A stretch of 64,000 bases of DNA, from NCBI RefSeq assembly GCF_002812725.1, contig NZ_NMUN01000009.1:279935-343934 (forward strand). Reading direction: 5' to 3'. Below, in pieces: positions 8,999-18,372 of this stretch (position 1 is the stretch's first letter; the number at the start of each line of letters is the position of its first letter). Under the pieces are notes generated by a model. It saw only the letters and a list, made by a program, of their open reading frames with translations, was not told where the DNA came from and searched no databases. This DNA comes from Microbacterium sp. BR1. GTDB taxonomy: Bacteria; Actinomycetota; Actinomycetes; Actinomycetales; Microbacteriaceae. The translations under genes and the position numbers were made by a program.

Positions 8999-9993
8999 AT
9001 CCCGAGCAGACAACGGTTTCCGTCGTCATCATCACGTATGCCCGCCCGGACTACATCGCGGAGTGCATCCGCCACCTCCGAGCTCTCGAAACGGCGCCGC
9101 ACCAGATCATCGCAGTCGACGGCTCGCCGGACGCGCGTACGCGCGACCTGATCGCCTCGGATCACCCCGACGTCCTGTACCTGCGCAACGATCTCGGCAA
9201 GGGCACGATGTCGGAGTCCCGTCAGATCGGCCTCGCTGCGGCGACCGGCGACATCATCGCCTTCATCGACGACGACGCCTACGTCGCCGAGGATTGGATC
9301 GACCGTCTCGTCGCTGCGTACGCGGACCCTTCGGTCGCCGGCGTCGGGGGGAGGGCCGACAACGGCATCCCGGGTGAAGATGCGGTGGGATTGGCCTCGA
9401 TCGGACGGCTTCTGCCGAATGGCGATATCACCGGCTACTTCGCCGCAAACCCCGGACGACGGATCGACGTCGACCATTTCCTGGGAGCGAATCAGACGTA
9501 CCGTCGGGCCGTTCTGCTCGAACACGGCGGCATCCGCGGGAACTACCCCGGAACCTGCTTGCGCGAGGAGTCGGACACCTGCCTGCGGCTTCGTGCCGCG
9601 GGGCTACGACTCATCTTCGACCCTGCCGTTCTGGTCCGGCATGTCGCGGCTCCGTACCAGATCGGCGGTAAGCGCTTCGACCGCCGCTACCTCTACTATT
9701 CGCGTCGCAACCATGTCATGCTCCTGGCCCGTGTCTTCGGATGGCGAAGCGCGTACCTGCCACGGTACGGCCGGACCGCGCTCCGCCAGCAGCGGCACTA
9801 CTACGCGCAAGTTGCCCGATTCATGCTGCGCGGCGTCGATGAGGACGGCGCGAGAGTCTCCCTGACGCGGCGGCTGACGGCACCCGTGATCCTCAGTCGC
9901 TCCGCAGTCGAACTGGCAGGCCTCGCGGCCGGGGTCTGGGCGGGATGGGACGGACGTCGCCGTGACCGTCGGGCCGGGGTGGGGACGCCCTAG
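8995..9993 (+). CDS. Glycosyltransferase family 2
   Basis: GT-A fold inverting glycosyltransferase of 332 residues. It has the start strand VSVVIITYARPDY, the DxD-type metal site IDDDAY (about residues 91-96), and an ExD-like base region in LREESDTCLRL. The GTG start at 8995 overlaps the previous stop (GTGA) with GGAGGA upstream. It ends the + operon; its TAG shares bases with the stop of the opposing gene at 9990. Members of this family add a sugar from a nucleotide donor to a lipid-linked or growing chain. Confidence 0.9.
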   Translation: MNPEQTTVSVVIITYARPDYIAECIRHLRALETAPHQIIAVDGSPDARTRDLIASDHPDVLYLRNDLGKGTMSESRQIGLAAATGDIIAFIDDDAYVAEDWIDRLVAAYADPSVAGVGGRADNGIPGEDAVGLASIGRLLPNGDITGYFAANPGRRIDVDHFLGANQTYRRAVLLEHGGIRGNYPGTCLREESDTCLRLRAAGLRLIFDPAVLVRHVAAPYQIGGKRFDRRYLYYSRRNHVMLLARVFGWRSAYLPRYGRTALRQQRHYYAQVARFMLRGVDEDGARVSLTRRLTAPVILSRSAVELAGLAAGVWAGWDGRRRDRRAGVGTP

Positions 9994-11189
9994 TCTCCGC
10001 GGCCGAGCGCCTCCAGCCACACGCGTGCGACGACCGACCACGTCCGTTCGATCGAGAAGCGATCACGGATATCCCGGTGAGCTCCCCGAACCATGGAGGC
10101 AGAGTCACCGGGATGCTCGAGCATCCACGAGATCGCGACAGCGAGTGCTCCTGCGTCTCCGGGGCGCACGAGCAGCCCGAATGCACCCCGGCGGACTCCA
10201 TCCGCGATGACGGTCGACTCCCGTCGTGGGTCGAGGATCTCGCCTACGCCGCCGCCGTCCGTCGCAACGACCGGGGTCCCCACCGCAAGCGCCTCGACGA
10301 TCACCTGTCCGAACGGCTCGGGAACGGGCGAAGCATGCACGAGCAGGCCGAGCTGGCGGAACTCCGTCGCGGGTGAATCGGACCAGCCCGCTTGCTCGAC
10401 GCGGTCGGAGATCTCGGAGTACGCGATCTGCCGGGTGAGCGCGGACGCGTACGGAGCGTCCTCGAAGAGCGCTGTCCCCACGATGCGGAACCGCAATCTC
10501 GGATACACACGCGCAACGCGCTCCGCAGCCTCGACGAACTGCTTCTGGCCCTTCGTCGCTCCGACGCGCCCGACGATCCCGACCGGTCCGCGGCCCGGCG
10601 AGCGTTTCGGACGCGCGAACACGGATGCCTCGAGCCCTGGGTACGCAACGGCGACACGACCGGCGGGCAGACGCCCCGCCGTGGCGGCCGTCGCGACGGA
10701 GTTCGCCACGATGCGACGCGGCCCGATCCGTGCGAGCAGCCGCAGCGCGATGGCGATCGGCGCGGCGAGATAGTCGAAGGCCAGGCGATCGTGGAGGTGC
10801 CACACCCAGCGTCGTCGACCCGCGACGACTCCCACGAGCACGGCGGCTTTGAGCGAGTTGGCAACGATGAGATCCGGTGCGATCTCTCGAATGGCGCGTC
10901 GCAGCCTCCGAGAGAGCGACAGCGTGCCAAAGAAGTTGCCGGCGGCTCCTCCGAGAGATGCGACCTGAGCGCGGGTCACACGAACGGCATCGCCCCCGTC
11001 CAGCACGCTGAGCGGGAAGCCCGCCGCGCGCACTTCGTTCGCGAAGCTTCCGTCGGCCATCGTCAGGACCCGGATCTCAAATCGGCCATCGGCTGCCGCG
11101 ATCAAGCGCAGGAGGGCACGCTCGGCGCCGCCGAGCTCGCCCGTGTGGGACACGACGAGCACCGAAACCGGCTCGGTGTTGTGTTGCAC
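9990..11189 (-). CDS. Glycosyltransferase family 4
   Basis: GT4 enzyme, 399 residues. It has the glycine loop HTGELGGAERALL near the N-terminus, GIVGRVGATKGQKQF at the donor site and PEPFGQVIVEALAVGTPVVA as the E-x7-E block. The GTG start at 11189 has an AGGGAGGGG ribosome site. It is a single gene on the - strand, divergent from the polymerase-like gene with 108 bp between, and it converges on the GT2 gene with overlapping stop codons. Confidence 0.9.
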   Translation of the reverse strand: MQHNTEPVSVLVVSHTGELGGAERALLRLIAAADGRFEIRVLTMADGSFANEVRAAGFPLSVLDGGDAVRVTRAQVASLGGAAGNFFGTLSLSRRLRRAIREIAPDLIVANSLKAAVLVGVVAGRRRWVWHLHDRLAFDYLAAPIAIALRLLARIGPRRIVANSVATAATAGRLPAGRVAVAYPGLEASVFARPKRSPGRGPVGIVGRVGATKGQKQFVEAAERVARVYPRLRFRIVGTALFEDAPYASALTRQIAYSEISDRVEQAGWSDSPATEFRQLGLLVHASPVPEPFGQVIVEALAVGTPVVATDGGGVGEILDPRRESTVIADGVRRGAFGLLVRPGDAGALAVAISWMLEHPGDSASMVRGAHRDIRDRFSIERTWSVVARVWLEALGRGD

Positions 11190-11285
11190 GTCCGCGCCCC
11201 TCCCTCTGCCGACCCGTACTCCGACATCGATCACACCACATCCGCACGAGCAGCATGCGGCCAAGCGGAATCCGTCTCCGCTCCG

Positions 11286-11291
11286 TACCAT
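11286..11291 (+). promoter_or_regulatory. -10 box of the polymerase-like gene, leaderless
   Basis: TACCAT ends 6 nt before the GTG at 11298, so transcription would begin at or next to the start codon. No clear -35 and no ribosome site are visible. This supports the chosen start. Confidence 0.45.
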
Positions 11292-11297
11292 GGGGAC

Positions 11298-12608
11298 GTG
11301 CGCACCCTGCTCCCCTCCGGTACGGTTCCCACCGTCGTGCGGGGAGCGGCGGGCATCGCGGCGATCGCCGCAGCGGGTGTGCTTGCCGGATACCTGAGCG
11401 GACGTTACCCCGAGCTTGCGGTCCCTGCCGCGATCGTCCTCTTGCTGCTGGCCATCGCGTTCATCGACCTGACGTATGTTCTGGTCATCGGCTTCCTGGC
11501 GAGCGTCCTCGTCTTCGTGCGCGCGGGCCCGATGAGCGTCGCGGATCTCGCCCTCGGACTGGCGATGATCGTCGCGCTCCTCATGATTCGGGGCCGTGGA
11601 GTGAAGACGCTGCAGCCGCTGCTCTGGGCAGGCGCGTTCTACCTGGCGTTGACGCTGCCCCAACTGGTGCTCAATCGTTACACCGAGAACTACGTGGAGT
11701 GGGCGCACGAGGTGCTGCTCGTCATCGGCGCCGCCCTCGTCGGCTTCGTGATCGGTCGGGAGGGCAAGGCGAGGCTCGCTCTCTCGTTGTTCGTCGTCCT
11801 GTGCTCCGTCATGGCGCTCTTCGCCATCGCCTCGAACCTGACAGGCGGCGGCGGATATGTCGGACCGTGGCATAAGAACGCGATCGGCGCCTTCCTGATG
11901 TACGGTGCGATCATCGCGTTCGCCAATCCCCCGTGGATGGGTTGGAGACCGATCTGGGCGTACGCAGCCTTCGGTCTCTGCGGTCTCGGCATGCTGTCCT
12001 CTCGCCAGGCCCTCGTCGGGACGCTGATCGGCGTGCTGATCATCGGCACGCGCCCGCGGTTCCACAACGGGAAGCGCTCGCGGTGGATGCCGCTCCTGCT
12101 GATCCCCACCGCGTGGTTCATCTACCTAGCCGTGGTCGAGCAGCTCACCGAGGACAACCCGTTCAACTCCGCCTCACAACGCCTGCTCTGGTATGTCGAC
12201 TCCCTGGCCGTCTGGCTCATGTCTCCGATCTACGGTGTCGGGCACCGCTGGTGGACGACCGGGCATACGGGATACGGCGGCTTCCAACCGCCGAATGCCG
12301 AACTCGAAGTCCTCACGACGACGGGAATCCTTGGACTCATCGGCTTCCTCGGGATGTTCGGGGCCGCGATCTGGCTGCTGTGGCGCATGGATCCCGTATA
12401 CGGAACGATCGGATTGGCGACCGTCGTCGCCCGTCTCGCGCAGGGCCAGCTCGACCTCTATTGGGTCGCGGGTCACGCTTCGCTCCTGTGGATCGTCGCG
12501 GGGATCTGTTACGGCGTGAAGGAGCGCGATCGCGCCGAGGGCATCGTGCGCACACCTCACCCCGTGCAGACCGTCTGGCGGCGTACACGAGGGGCCCGTA
12601 CCCGATGA
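11298..12608 (+). CDS. Wzy polymerase / O-antigen ligase-like membrane protein
   Basis: Polytopic membrane protein of 436 residues with about ten to eleven hydrophobic segments and a large loop between roughly residues 265 and 330 (EQLTEDNPFNSASQRLLW ... GHRWWTTGHTGYGG). The loop ends in NAELEVLTTTGILG, close to the conserved H/N-x-E loop of the Wzy/WaaL superfamily. Such proteins polymerise lipid-linked repeat units or transfer glycans on the outer face of the membrane. The start GTG lies 6 nt after a TACCAT box. The following GT4 gene overlaps it by 4 bp. Confidence 0.8.
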   Translation: MRTLLPSGTVPTVVRGAAGIAAIAAAGVLAGYLSGRYPELAVPAAIVLLLLAIAFIDLTYVLVIGFLASVLVFVRAGPMSVADLALGLAMIVALLMIRGRGVKTLQPLLWAGAFYLALTLPQLVLNRYTENYVEWAHEVLLVIGAALVGFVIGREGKARLALSLFVVLCSVMALFAIASNLTGGGGYVGPWHKNAIGAFLMYGAIIAFANPPWMGWRPIWAYAAFGLCGLGMLSSRQALVGTLIGVLIIGTRPRFHNGKRSRWMPLLLIPTAWFIYLAVVEQLTEDNPFNSASQRLLWYVDSLAVWLMSPIYGVGHRWWTTGHTGYGGFQPPNAELEVLTTTGILGLIGFLGMFGAAIWLLWRMDPVYGTIGLATVVARLAQGQLDLYWVAGHASLLWIVAGICYGVKERDRAEGIVRTPHPVQTVWRRTRGARTR

Positions 12609-13756
12609 ATCCCGTCGTCCACGCGATTACACCGGGAGATCACTTCTCCCCTCGCACGGGGTCGGCGATCCCGACAGTGGTGCACGGGCTCGCGGGAGCC
12701 GCGACGCGGGCGCAGGATGCCGAACACACCGTTCTCCTCGACGCGGCGACCTTCCAGCCACGCTATCCCTCCGCTGCGATCCGAGAGTACGAGGGAGCGC
12801 CCTATCCTGGTCGCGCGGCTCGTGCGGTGGACGCCGCCCTGGGAACCTTGGGGCTTCCCCGACCATCCGCCGCGCGTGCGTTCCAGCCGCTCGCCGATGT
12901 CATGAAGGGCATCGAGCGGTCGATCGTGCTCGCCCACAACGCACCTGCTCTGCCGCGCTTGCTGAGGGCGCAGGAGCACGACGTCGTGTTGTATGCCCAC
13001 AACGACATCCTCCGGACGATCGGACACGCGGAGGCACGGCGTTCCCTCGGGGACGTGCGTGCGATCGTGTGCGTGAGCGAATTCCTTGCCGACCGAACAG
13101 TCGCACGCTTGCCTCGTGACCTCGCCGCTCGCGTGCATGTCGTCGCGAATGGCGTCGACATCGATACCTTCCATCCGGCGGCGCAGACCACCTCGGGGAC
13201 CCGTCTCCGCGTCATGTTCGTCGGCCGAGTAGTACCAGAGAAGGGAGCAGACATCCTTCTGAAGGCTGCCTCCCGGCTGCAGCGCGACGACATCGAGATC
13301 GTCATCGTCGGAAGCGCCGGCTTCGACCGGGAGGCCCCCCTGACCGCCTATGAGTCCTCCCTGCGGGACCACGCGGCGAACGTGCGTGGTCCCGTCGTCT
13401 TCGAGAGGTTCGCGGACCGGGCTCGAGTCCCGGAACTGCTCAGGACAGCCGACGTCTTCATCGTGCCCTCCCGGTGGGCGGAGCCGAGCGCGCTCACCGC
13501 CGGCGAAGCACTCGCGACCGGACTCCCCGTGATCGCGGCCCGGACCGGAGGCATCCCCGATGTCATCGGTGATGCCGGCATCATCGTCCCCCCGGATGAT
13601 CCCGGATCCCTCGCCGAGGCGCTCGACCATCTCGCCTCCGACTCGGGGGAGCGCGCTCGCCTGGCCGCTTCCGCGCGTGCCCGCGCGGAATCACGCACCT
13701 GGGGATGGGCGTGGGGGCAGCTGCGGTCAACACTGGACCGCGTCTCATGCCCCTAG
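12605..13756 (+). CDS. Glycosyltransferase family 4
   Basis: GT4 enzyme, 383 residues. The N-terminal loop is less regular (SPRTGSAIPTVVHGL), but the second domain is typical: NGVDIDTFHP, MFVGRVVPEKGADILL and EPSALTAGEALATGLPVIA. It starts at an ATG overlapping the polymerase stop (ATGA), so the two are coupled. The TAG stop is shared with the convergent phosphatase gene. Sugar specificity cannot be read. Confidence 0.87.
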   Translation: MNPVVHAITPGDHFSPRTGSAIPTVVHGLAGAATRAQDAEHTVLLDAATFQPRYPSAAIREYEGAPYPGRAARAVDAALGTLGLPRPSAARAFQPLADVMKGIERSIVLAHNAPALPRLLRAQEHDVVLYAHNDILRTIGHAEARRSLGDVRAIVCVSEFLADRTVARLPRDLAARVHVVANGVDIDTFHPAAQTTSGTRLRVMFVGRVVPEKGADILLKAASRLQRDDIEIVIVGSAGFDREAPLTAYESSLRDHAANVRGPVVFERFADRARVPELLRTADVFIVPSRWAEPSALTAGEALATGLPVIAARTGGIPDVIGDAGIIVPPDDPGSLAEALDHLASDSGERARLAASARARAESRTWGWAWGQLRSTLDRVSCP

Positions 13757-14343
13757 CGGACGCGGGAGATTCCGTCGACGATCACCTCGACGTTGGCGGC
13801 GACCTCGGCGATCATGCTGTGCCAGGCCGCGGCCGGAAGACCGACCGGGTCCGCCACATCATCGGCCTCGTCCGATCCGATCAAGGACGTTCGAGGTCGA
13901 TCGGCGGCCACGGTGTCGAGCCAGGGACCCAGGTCGACTCCGGGTGGACGAGGGTTCTTCTCGATCCATCGGGCGAACTGCTTCACCGTGAAGATCCGCG
14001 GCCAGGCATCCGGGTCGGCGACCACGAGTTCGCGCGCCTGCTCCCGCGCCATCGCCAGCACGAGATCGAATCCGCGGAAGTCAGCGAGGTCCACCTCCCG
14101 ACTGCGGTGCGCGTCGAAGTCCAGCCCGTACTGGGGCGCGAGGAGGCGACCGGTTTCCGGCATCGGTCGACCGCCCCGGATAAGTCCTCCCGACTCGAAA
14201 CGGACGGACCCCTCCCCCGCGCGTTGACGCGCGATCGCGGCCGCATAGGGGGAGCGGCACTGGTTGGCTTGGCACACGATCAGCACGTGCGCGATGCCCG
14301 GCTCGGGGTCCGGTGACCTGACGGGGAATGAAAAGCTCAGCAT
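13753..14343 (-). CDS. Low-molecular-weight protein tyrosine phosphatase
   Basis: Cytoplasmic phosphatase of 196 residues. The P-loop C-x5-R-S is present (CQANQCRS, Cys24, Arg30, Ser31), and the general-acid Asp-Pro pair is at about 165-166 (ADPVGLP). Family precedent is Wzb/CapC-type dephosphorylation of BY-kinases. Its position 4 bp after the BY-kinase gene supports that partner. The start ATG at 14343 follows AGGGG closely. It is longer than the usual 145-160 residues because of an extended middle segment (about 100-160). The stop overlaps that of the opposing GT4 gene. Confidence 0.9.
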   Translation of the reverse strand: MLSFSFPVRSPDPEPGIAHVLIVCQANQCRSPYAAAIARQRAGEGSVRFESGGLIRGGRPMPETGRLLAPQYGLDFDAHRSREVDLADFRGFDLVLAMAREQARELVVADPDAWPRIFTVKQFARWIEKNPRPPGVDLGPWLDTVAADRPRTSLIGSDEADDVADPVGLPAAAWHSMIAEVAANVEVIVDGISRVR

Positions 14344-14347
14344 GCCC

Positions 14348-16198
14348 CTATTCACGGACTCGAGGGGTCTGGGGGTCATGAGATGGTGCGGCTGAATCGC
14401 CCCGGGCTGCGGACCCGGACAGATCTGATTCCGCATCGGCATGCTCCGGGGCGTCGCCTGTCGACAACTCTTCGGCCGCTAGGTCATCGAGGTCATCGAA
14501 GTCGTCGAAGTCCTCGAAGCTCTCATCGAGGAACTCATCGTCTAACTGCCCGTCGTCCGTCGCCTCACCCGTCCCGACTCGACTGCGCCTCAACGGCGCC
14601 TCCTCGTCATCCATCTCGCTCCGGGATACGGGGCCGACCGCCGACGGAACGGGGGACAACGACGGCGTGCGCGACACATCCTTCTCGTCCGCGAGGTAGT
14701 AACTCGCGTACGACTTCGGCAGCTTGCGGCGACTGCGGTTGACGACGACGCCGATGACCTCCGTGCCCGCGGCACGCAGCGCGTCGATCGTCTCTACCAG
14801 GCGCCCGCGGTCCGTGCGGTTTGCGGACGCCAGGACGATCGCGCCATCGGTATGTGCCGCGAGCAGCGCGGCATCTGTGATTCCGATCGCCGGCGGGGAA
14901 TCGATGATGACGATATCCGCGAGCGTCCGAAGCTGAAGGATCAGGCTTCCCAAGATCGGCGTTGCGAACAGGTCCGCCGGCTCTGCAGGTTCCGCGCCCG
15001 AAGGCAGGATCGTGAGCCTTCGGTACCGGGTCGAGTTGAGCCGAGACTCGACCGACCCGACCGCGAGGTCAGCGCCGTCTTCGTGCTCTTCGAGGATATC
15101 GCTGAGGCCTTCACCGTCAGCCGCGTCACCGAAGTAACGACCAAGATTCGGTCGCCGCAGGTCTCCACCGACCAGAATGACCTTTTTGCCCCCTCTCGCC
15201 CATGCGAGGGCGAGATTCGCCGAGACGAAGGACTTGCCGTCGCCCGGCTCCACGCTCGTCACAACGAAAGCCGCCCCTCTTGCCGGCAGAGAAACGGCGA
15301 GATTGGAACGCAGCGTCCGCAAACGTTCGCTGAGGTCCGTCCGCTCGTTGTGCGCCACCGGCAATGGCGGGTCCAACCGGCCGAGCTTGCGGTCCCAGCT
15401 GAGCTCGCCGATGGATCGCACACCCGTCAGCGCTTCCACTTCGTCCTCGCCTCGGAGCCGGTCATCGAACTGGTCGCGGATGAGCACGATGGCGACCCCG
15501 ATGACGAGACCCGTCAGCAGCGCGAGCGACAAGATGACGAGAGGGGTGGGTACCGTCAGCTCCCCGGGATAGGGCCCAGCGACCACCGTCGTATTACTCG
15601 TTCCGGCGTTTGTGAGCACCTCTATGGCACCGGTCGCAGACGTCATCTTTGACAGCTCGGTAGCCAGGTTGACGTTGGCGATCGGATCGCCGGGGGCCGC
15701 CTCCAGTTGGGCTTGGATATTGCGAACCTCGGCGATCGCGTCCTGCTGTCGATCCTGCAGGGAGGTGAGCGCGGATGCCATCTGTGCGTCGACGTAGGCC
15801 TGGTAGGAGACCAGGACGGCCTGAACTCGCGACTGGGCCACGTCGGGAGTGGGTCCTTGGGCCGAGACGGTGATTCGGACGAGTCGTTCGTCGCTCGTCG
15901 CCTCGACGAGGACCGCCGAAGCAAGCTCGTCCGAGGTATCTCCGAGCGAGGCCGCAGCCGGATCGAGAACAGCGGCCGACGTCACGACGTCCGCATCGAG
16001 TTCGACCGATATGCCACCGATCTCGCCCGCGAGAGCCGCCTGCGTCACGGCGGAATTCAGTCGGACGATTCCCGCGCTCTGGTACGAGACGGTCCGCAGC
16101 TGCAGGTACGCGACAGCGGTGACAAGTGCGATGGCGATCACCGCGACGATCGTCCACTTGCGCTTCCACAGCACGTCCAAGACCTGTCGAAGTGTCAC
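14348..16198 (-). CDS. Chain-length determinant fused to BY-kinase (Wzc-like tyrosine autokinase)
   Basis: Regulator of polysaccharide polymerisation and export, 616 residues, GTG start. It has two membrane segments (about 16-34 and 219-240) flanking an extracellular Wzz domain, then a cytoplasmic kinase. Walker A is PGDGKS (318-323), Walker A' is around 340-350 (VILVGGDLRRP) and Walker B is IVIIDSPP (429-436). Two features are unusual. Walker A' carries GGD where ID/AD is common. The usual C-terminal tyrosine cluster is reduced to Tyr497, Tyr500 and Tyr501, followed by a long acidic tail (about 525-600, with FDDFDDLDDL) that has no Tyr. The phosphatase gene follows directly. Confidence 0.93.
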   Translation of the reverse strand: MTLRQVLDVLWKRKWTIVAVIAIALVTAVAYLQLRTVSYQSAGIVRLNSAVTQAALAGEIGGISVELDADVVTSAAVLDPAAASLGDTSDELASAVLVEATSDERLVRITVSAQGPTPDVAQSRVQAVLVSYQAYVDAQMASALTSLQDRQQDAIAEVRNIQAQLEAAPGDPIANVNLATELSKMTSATGAIEVLTNAGTSNTTVVAGPYPGELTVPTPLVILSLALLTGLVIGVAIVLIRDQFDDRLRGEDEVEALTGVRSIGELSWDRKLGRLDPPLPVAHNERTDLSERLRTLRSNLAVSLPARGAAFVVTSVEPGDGKSFVSANLALAWARGGKKVILVGGDLRRPNLGRYFGDAADGEGLSDILEEHEDGADLAVGSVESRLNSTRYRRLTILPSGAEPAEPADLFATPILGSLILQLRTLADIVIIDSPPAIGITDAALLAAHTDGAIVLASANRTDRGRLVETIDALRAAGTEVIGVVVNRSRRKLPKSYASYYLADEKDVSRTPSLSPVPSAVGPVSRSEMDDEEAPLRRSRVGTGEATDDGQLDDEFLDESFEDFDDFDDLDDLAAEELSTGDAPEHADAESDLSGSAARGDSAAPSHDPQTPRVRE

Positions 16199-16280
16199 CT
16201 AAGTCCCTAGCCCCCTCCGTTCTCAAGCACACGCGCGAGAACGCCCACTAATACAACCATACGTACCCTGGAGATCCCCG

Positions 16281-17114
16281 CTACGATGTTGCGGCCGTTC
16301 GGATGGGGTGTTGATCGGCCAGCACCACCGCCATGACGCCGCCCACCGTCAGTGTCACTGACGAGGCGATCACGTCGAGGATCGGTATAGTTCCGGCGAG
16401 ACCTGCCGCCAGCACCGCCAGCGCCATCGCGTAGAGGGCCGCACCGACGAGAACGCTCCCGCTCCCGAGAAGACAAACCACGGCACGCGCGCTCGGAAAG
16501 CGGACGCGCTGCGAACCGAGAATCGCCGACGTGGCTCCGGCGAAGGCACCCACCATCAGCGCGCCACCGAGGATGTCACTCGCGCGATGGGCGAAGGACA
16601 GCAGCGAAGCCATCGCGATGAACACGGCGACCGATCCCATGACCAGAACTACGATCGGGCGCAACCAGCGCGGTCCGAACCAGATGGTCGCCACGACGGC
16701 GGCCAGCGCGACGGCAGCGTGCCCGCTCGGAAAGGTCTGGTAAAGATACGCCTGTTCACCGAGATCAGGGCGGGGCAGGCCCGACTTGAGGAGAATACCG
16801 GCCACCGCTGTCGCTCCGATCAGCGCGCAGCCCGCGATCGCTGCAACCCATCGACGACGGATGATGCACTCGACACCCGCGACAGCGGCAGCGCCCAAGA
16901 GGGCCAGAAGCAGGAGGTCTCGTGCTCCGTATACGGCAAGCCACCCCTCGCCGCGGAACGTCGGGAAGGTGCCAAGGGACGCGGCGTCCAAGGCTTGCCC
17001 CGACGGTGTGAGAATCGCGGTCGCGTAGAGGGCGATGAAACCGACGGCGCACACCGCGGCGAGTATCGAGGAGCGGACACGAGAGGGTCTGAGCGCGACC
17101 GGGCGGTCAGCCAC
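16281..17114 (-). CDS. PAP2-family lipid phosphatase
   Basis: Membrane phosphatase of 277 residues with about seven to eight hydrophobic segments. The three PAP2 signatures are present: K-x4-RP (Lys110 to Pro116), PSGHA (129-133) and HRASDILGG with His176 and Asp180. By family precedent it removes phosphate from an isoprenoid or glycerolipid phosphate, such as undecaprenyl diphosphate. That would fit recycling of the glycan carrier here, but this role is inference. The GTG start at 17114 overlaps the end of the upstream GT4 gene by 8 bp. Confidence 0.88.
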   Translation of the reverse strand: MADRPVALRPSRVRSSILAAVCAVGFIALYATAILTPSGQALDAASLGTFPTFRGEGWLAVYGARDLLLLALLGAAAVAGVECIIRRRWVAAIAGCALIGATAVAGILLKSGLPRPDLGEQAYLYQTFPSGHAAVALAAVVATIWFGPRWLRPIVVLVMGSVAVFIAMASLLSFAHRASDILGGALMVGAFAGATSAILGSQRVRFPSARAVVCLLGSGSVLVGAALYAMALAVLAAGLAGTIPILDVIASSVTLTVGGVMAVVLADQHPIRTAATS

Positions 17115-18261
17115 GACCGATCTCCTCGGAGACGATCTGCCTGAGCCGGTTGGAGAACCGCTCTTCGGAGAACGTATCGGCATGGGCACGGATGCGTTCT
17201 GCATCCCAGTCCGCGGAGATGGCCTGTTCGACAGCGGCGCTGACGGCATCCCGATTCACGCGGTCGAAGAACACACCGTTCACCCCCTCCTCGACTGTGT
17301 CGAGGTAGCCACCGTCGCGGAGGGCGATGGTGGCCTTGCCGAATGAGGCCGCCTCCAGCGGCGAGAGACCGAAGTCCTCATAGGAGGCCGCGACCAGGCC
17401 CGACGAGTTCTCGTAGAGCCAGCGCAACCGGGCATCGGAGACACGTCCGAGGAGATGTGTCCCACCGACGGCACGCGCGAGCGTCTCGAGGCGCGCGTGA
17501 TCGGGACCGGTGCCCACCACGACAAGGTCGATGTCGGGCACCGCGGCAACGGCCTCGATCACGACGTCGACGTTCTTGTACGGCAGAAGACGCGCGACAC
17601 AGAGCACGAAGGGCCGCTCGATGCCCGGCACCGCTTCGGGCGCGGCCGAGCGGTCGAACGGCGCGGGCGGCGGCGGGAGGACCTCGGCGTCGATCCCGTA
17701 GACATCGCGAACGGCCGCCTGGACGACGCGAGAGTTGACGAGATAGCGGTCGGCCGATGCCGCAGCGGCCTGGTCCCACCTCCGAAGCCCCGGGCCCAGG
17801 ATCGACGTCGCAGCGGAGACAGCACGGGACCGTAGTCCTCGAGAGCCGGGGTCACCCGCGTATCGATCGGCCTGGTAGAGCCACCGGGCCGGCGCATGGC
17901 AGTAGACGATCTTCCGTCCGCTGGTGGGGATCCCGTGGGCCCAGCCGCTCGACGAAGCCACCAGCACATCGGCGTCCACGTGATGACCCGAAACTGCCCG
18001 CGCGAGGAAGGGCAATGCCAGACGATGGTGTCGACGCAGCACCCCCCACCGGTTCACCTGCATCGTGCGCACATCGATCGAGTCGAACTCGGGGAATGTC
18101 GCCGACGGATCGTACAGCGATGTGTGCAAGGCAGCCCGGGGGAACGTCCGAGCGATCGCGAGCGCGACTCGCTCGGCCCCGCCACGTTGGGTCAGATAGT
18201 CGTGCGCGACCGCGATGGTCAGTCCGTCGACGGGCTGGATCGTCGTGTCGTCCGAGGTCAT
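17107..18261 (-). CDS. Glycosyltransferase family 4
   Basis: GT4 enzyme, 384 residues, similar in layout to WbaZ/mannosyltransferase-type proteins. It has the N-terminal AHDYLTQRGGAERVAL loop, a CHAPARWLYQADRY segment, CVARLLPYKNVDVVIEA at the donor site and YEDFGLSPLEAASFGKATIA as the E-x7-E block. The ATG at 18261 is preceded by GGAGG at good spacing. It heads the - strand unit with the PAP2 gene, then the BY-kinase and the phosphatase. Confidence 0.9.
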   Translation of the reverse strand: MTSDDTTIQPVDGLTIAVAHDYLTQRGGAERVALAIARTFPRAALHTSLYDPSATFPEFDSIDVRTMQVNRWGVLRRHHRLALPFLARAVSGHHVDADVLVASSSGWAHGIPTSGRKIVYCHAPARWLYQADRYAGDPGSRGLRSRAVSAATSILGPGLRRWDQAAAASADRYLVNSRVVQAAVRDVYGIDAEVLPPPPAPFDRSAAPEAVPGIERPFVLCVARLLPYKNVDVVIEAVAAVPDIDLVVVGTGPDHARLETLARAVGGTHLLGRVSDARLRWLYENSSGLVAASYEDFGLSPLEAASFGKATIALRDGGYLDTVEEGVNGVFFDRVNRDAVSAAVEQAISADWDAERIRAHADTFSEERFSNRLRQIVSEEIGRG

Positions 18262-18372
18262 GCGCCCTCCGGTTCGCGATCGTCCCCGATCGGATCGCAA
18301 GCCCTCACCTTACTCAGGCCGCCCGCGGCTCGGCCACCACGGTTGTCCTCGAAAGATCCCTCACCCTCGGGG

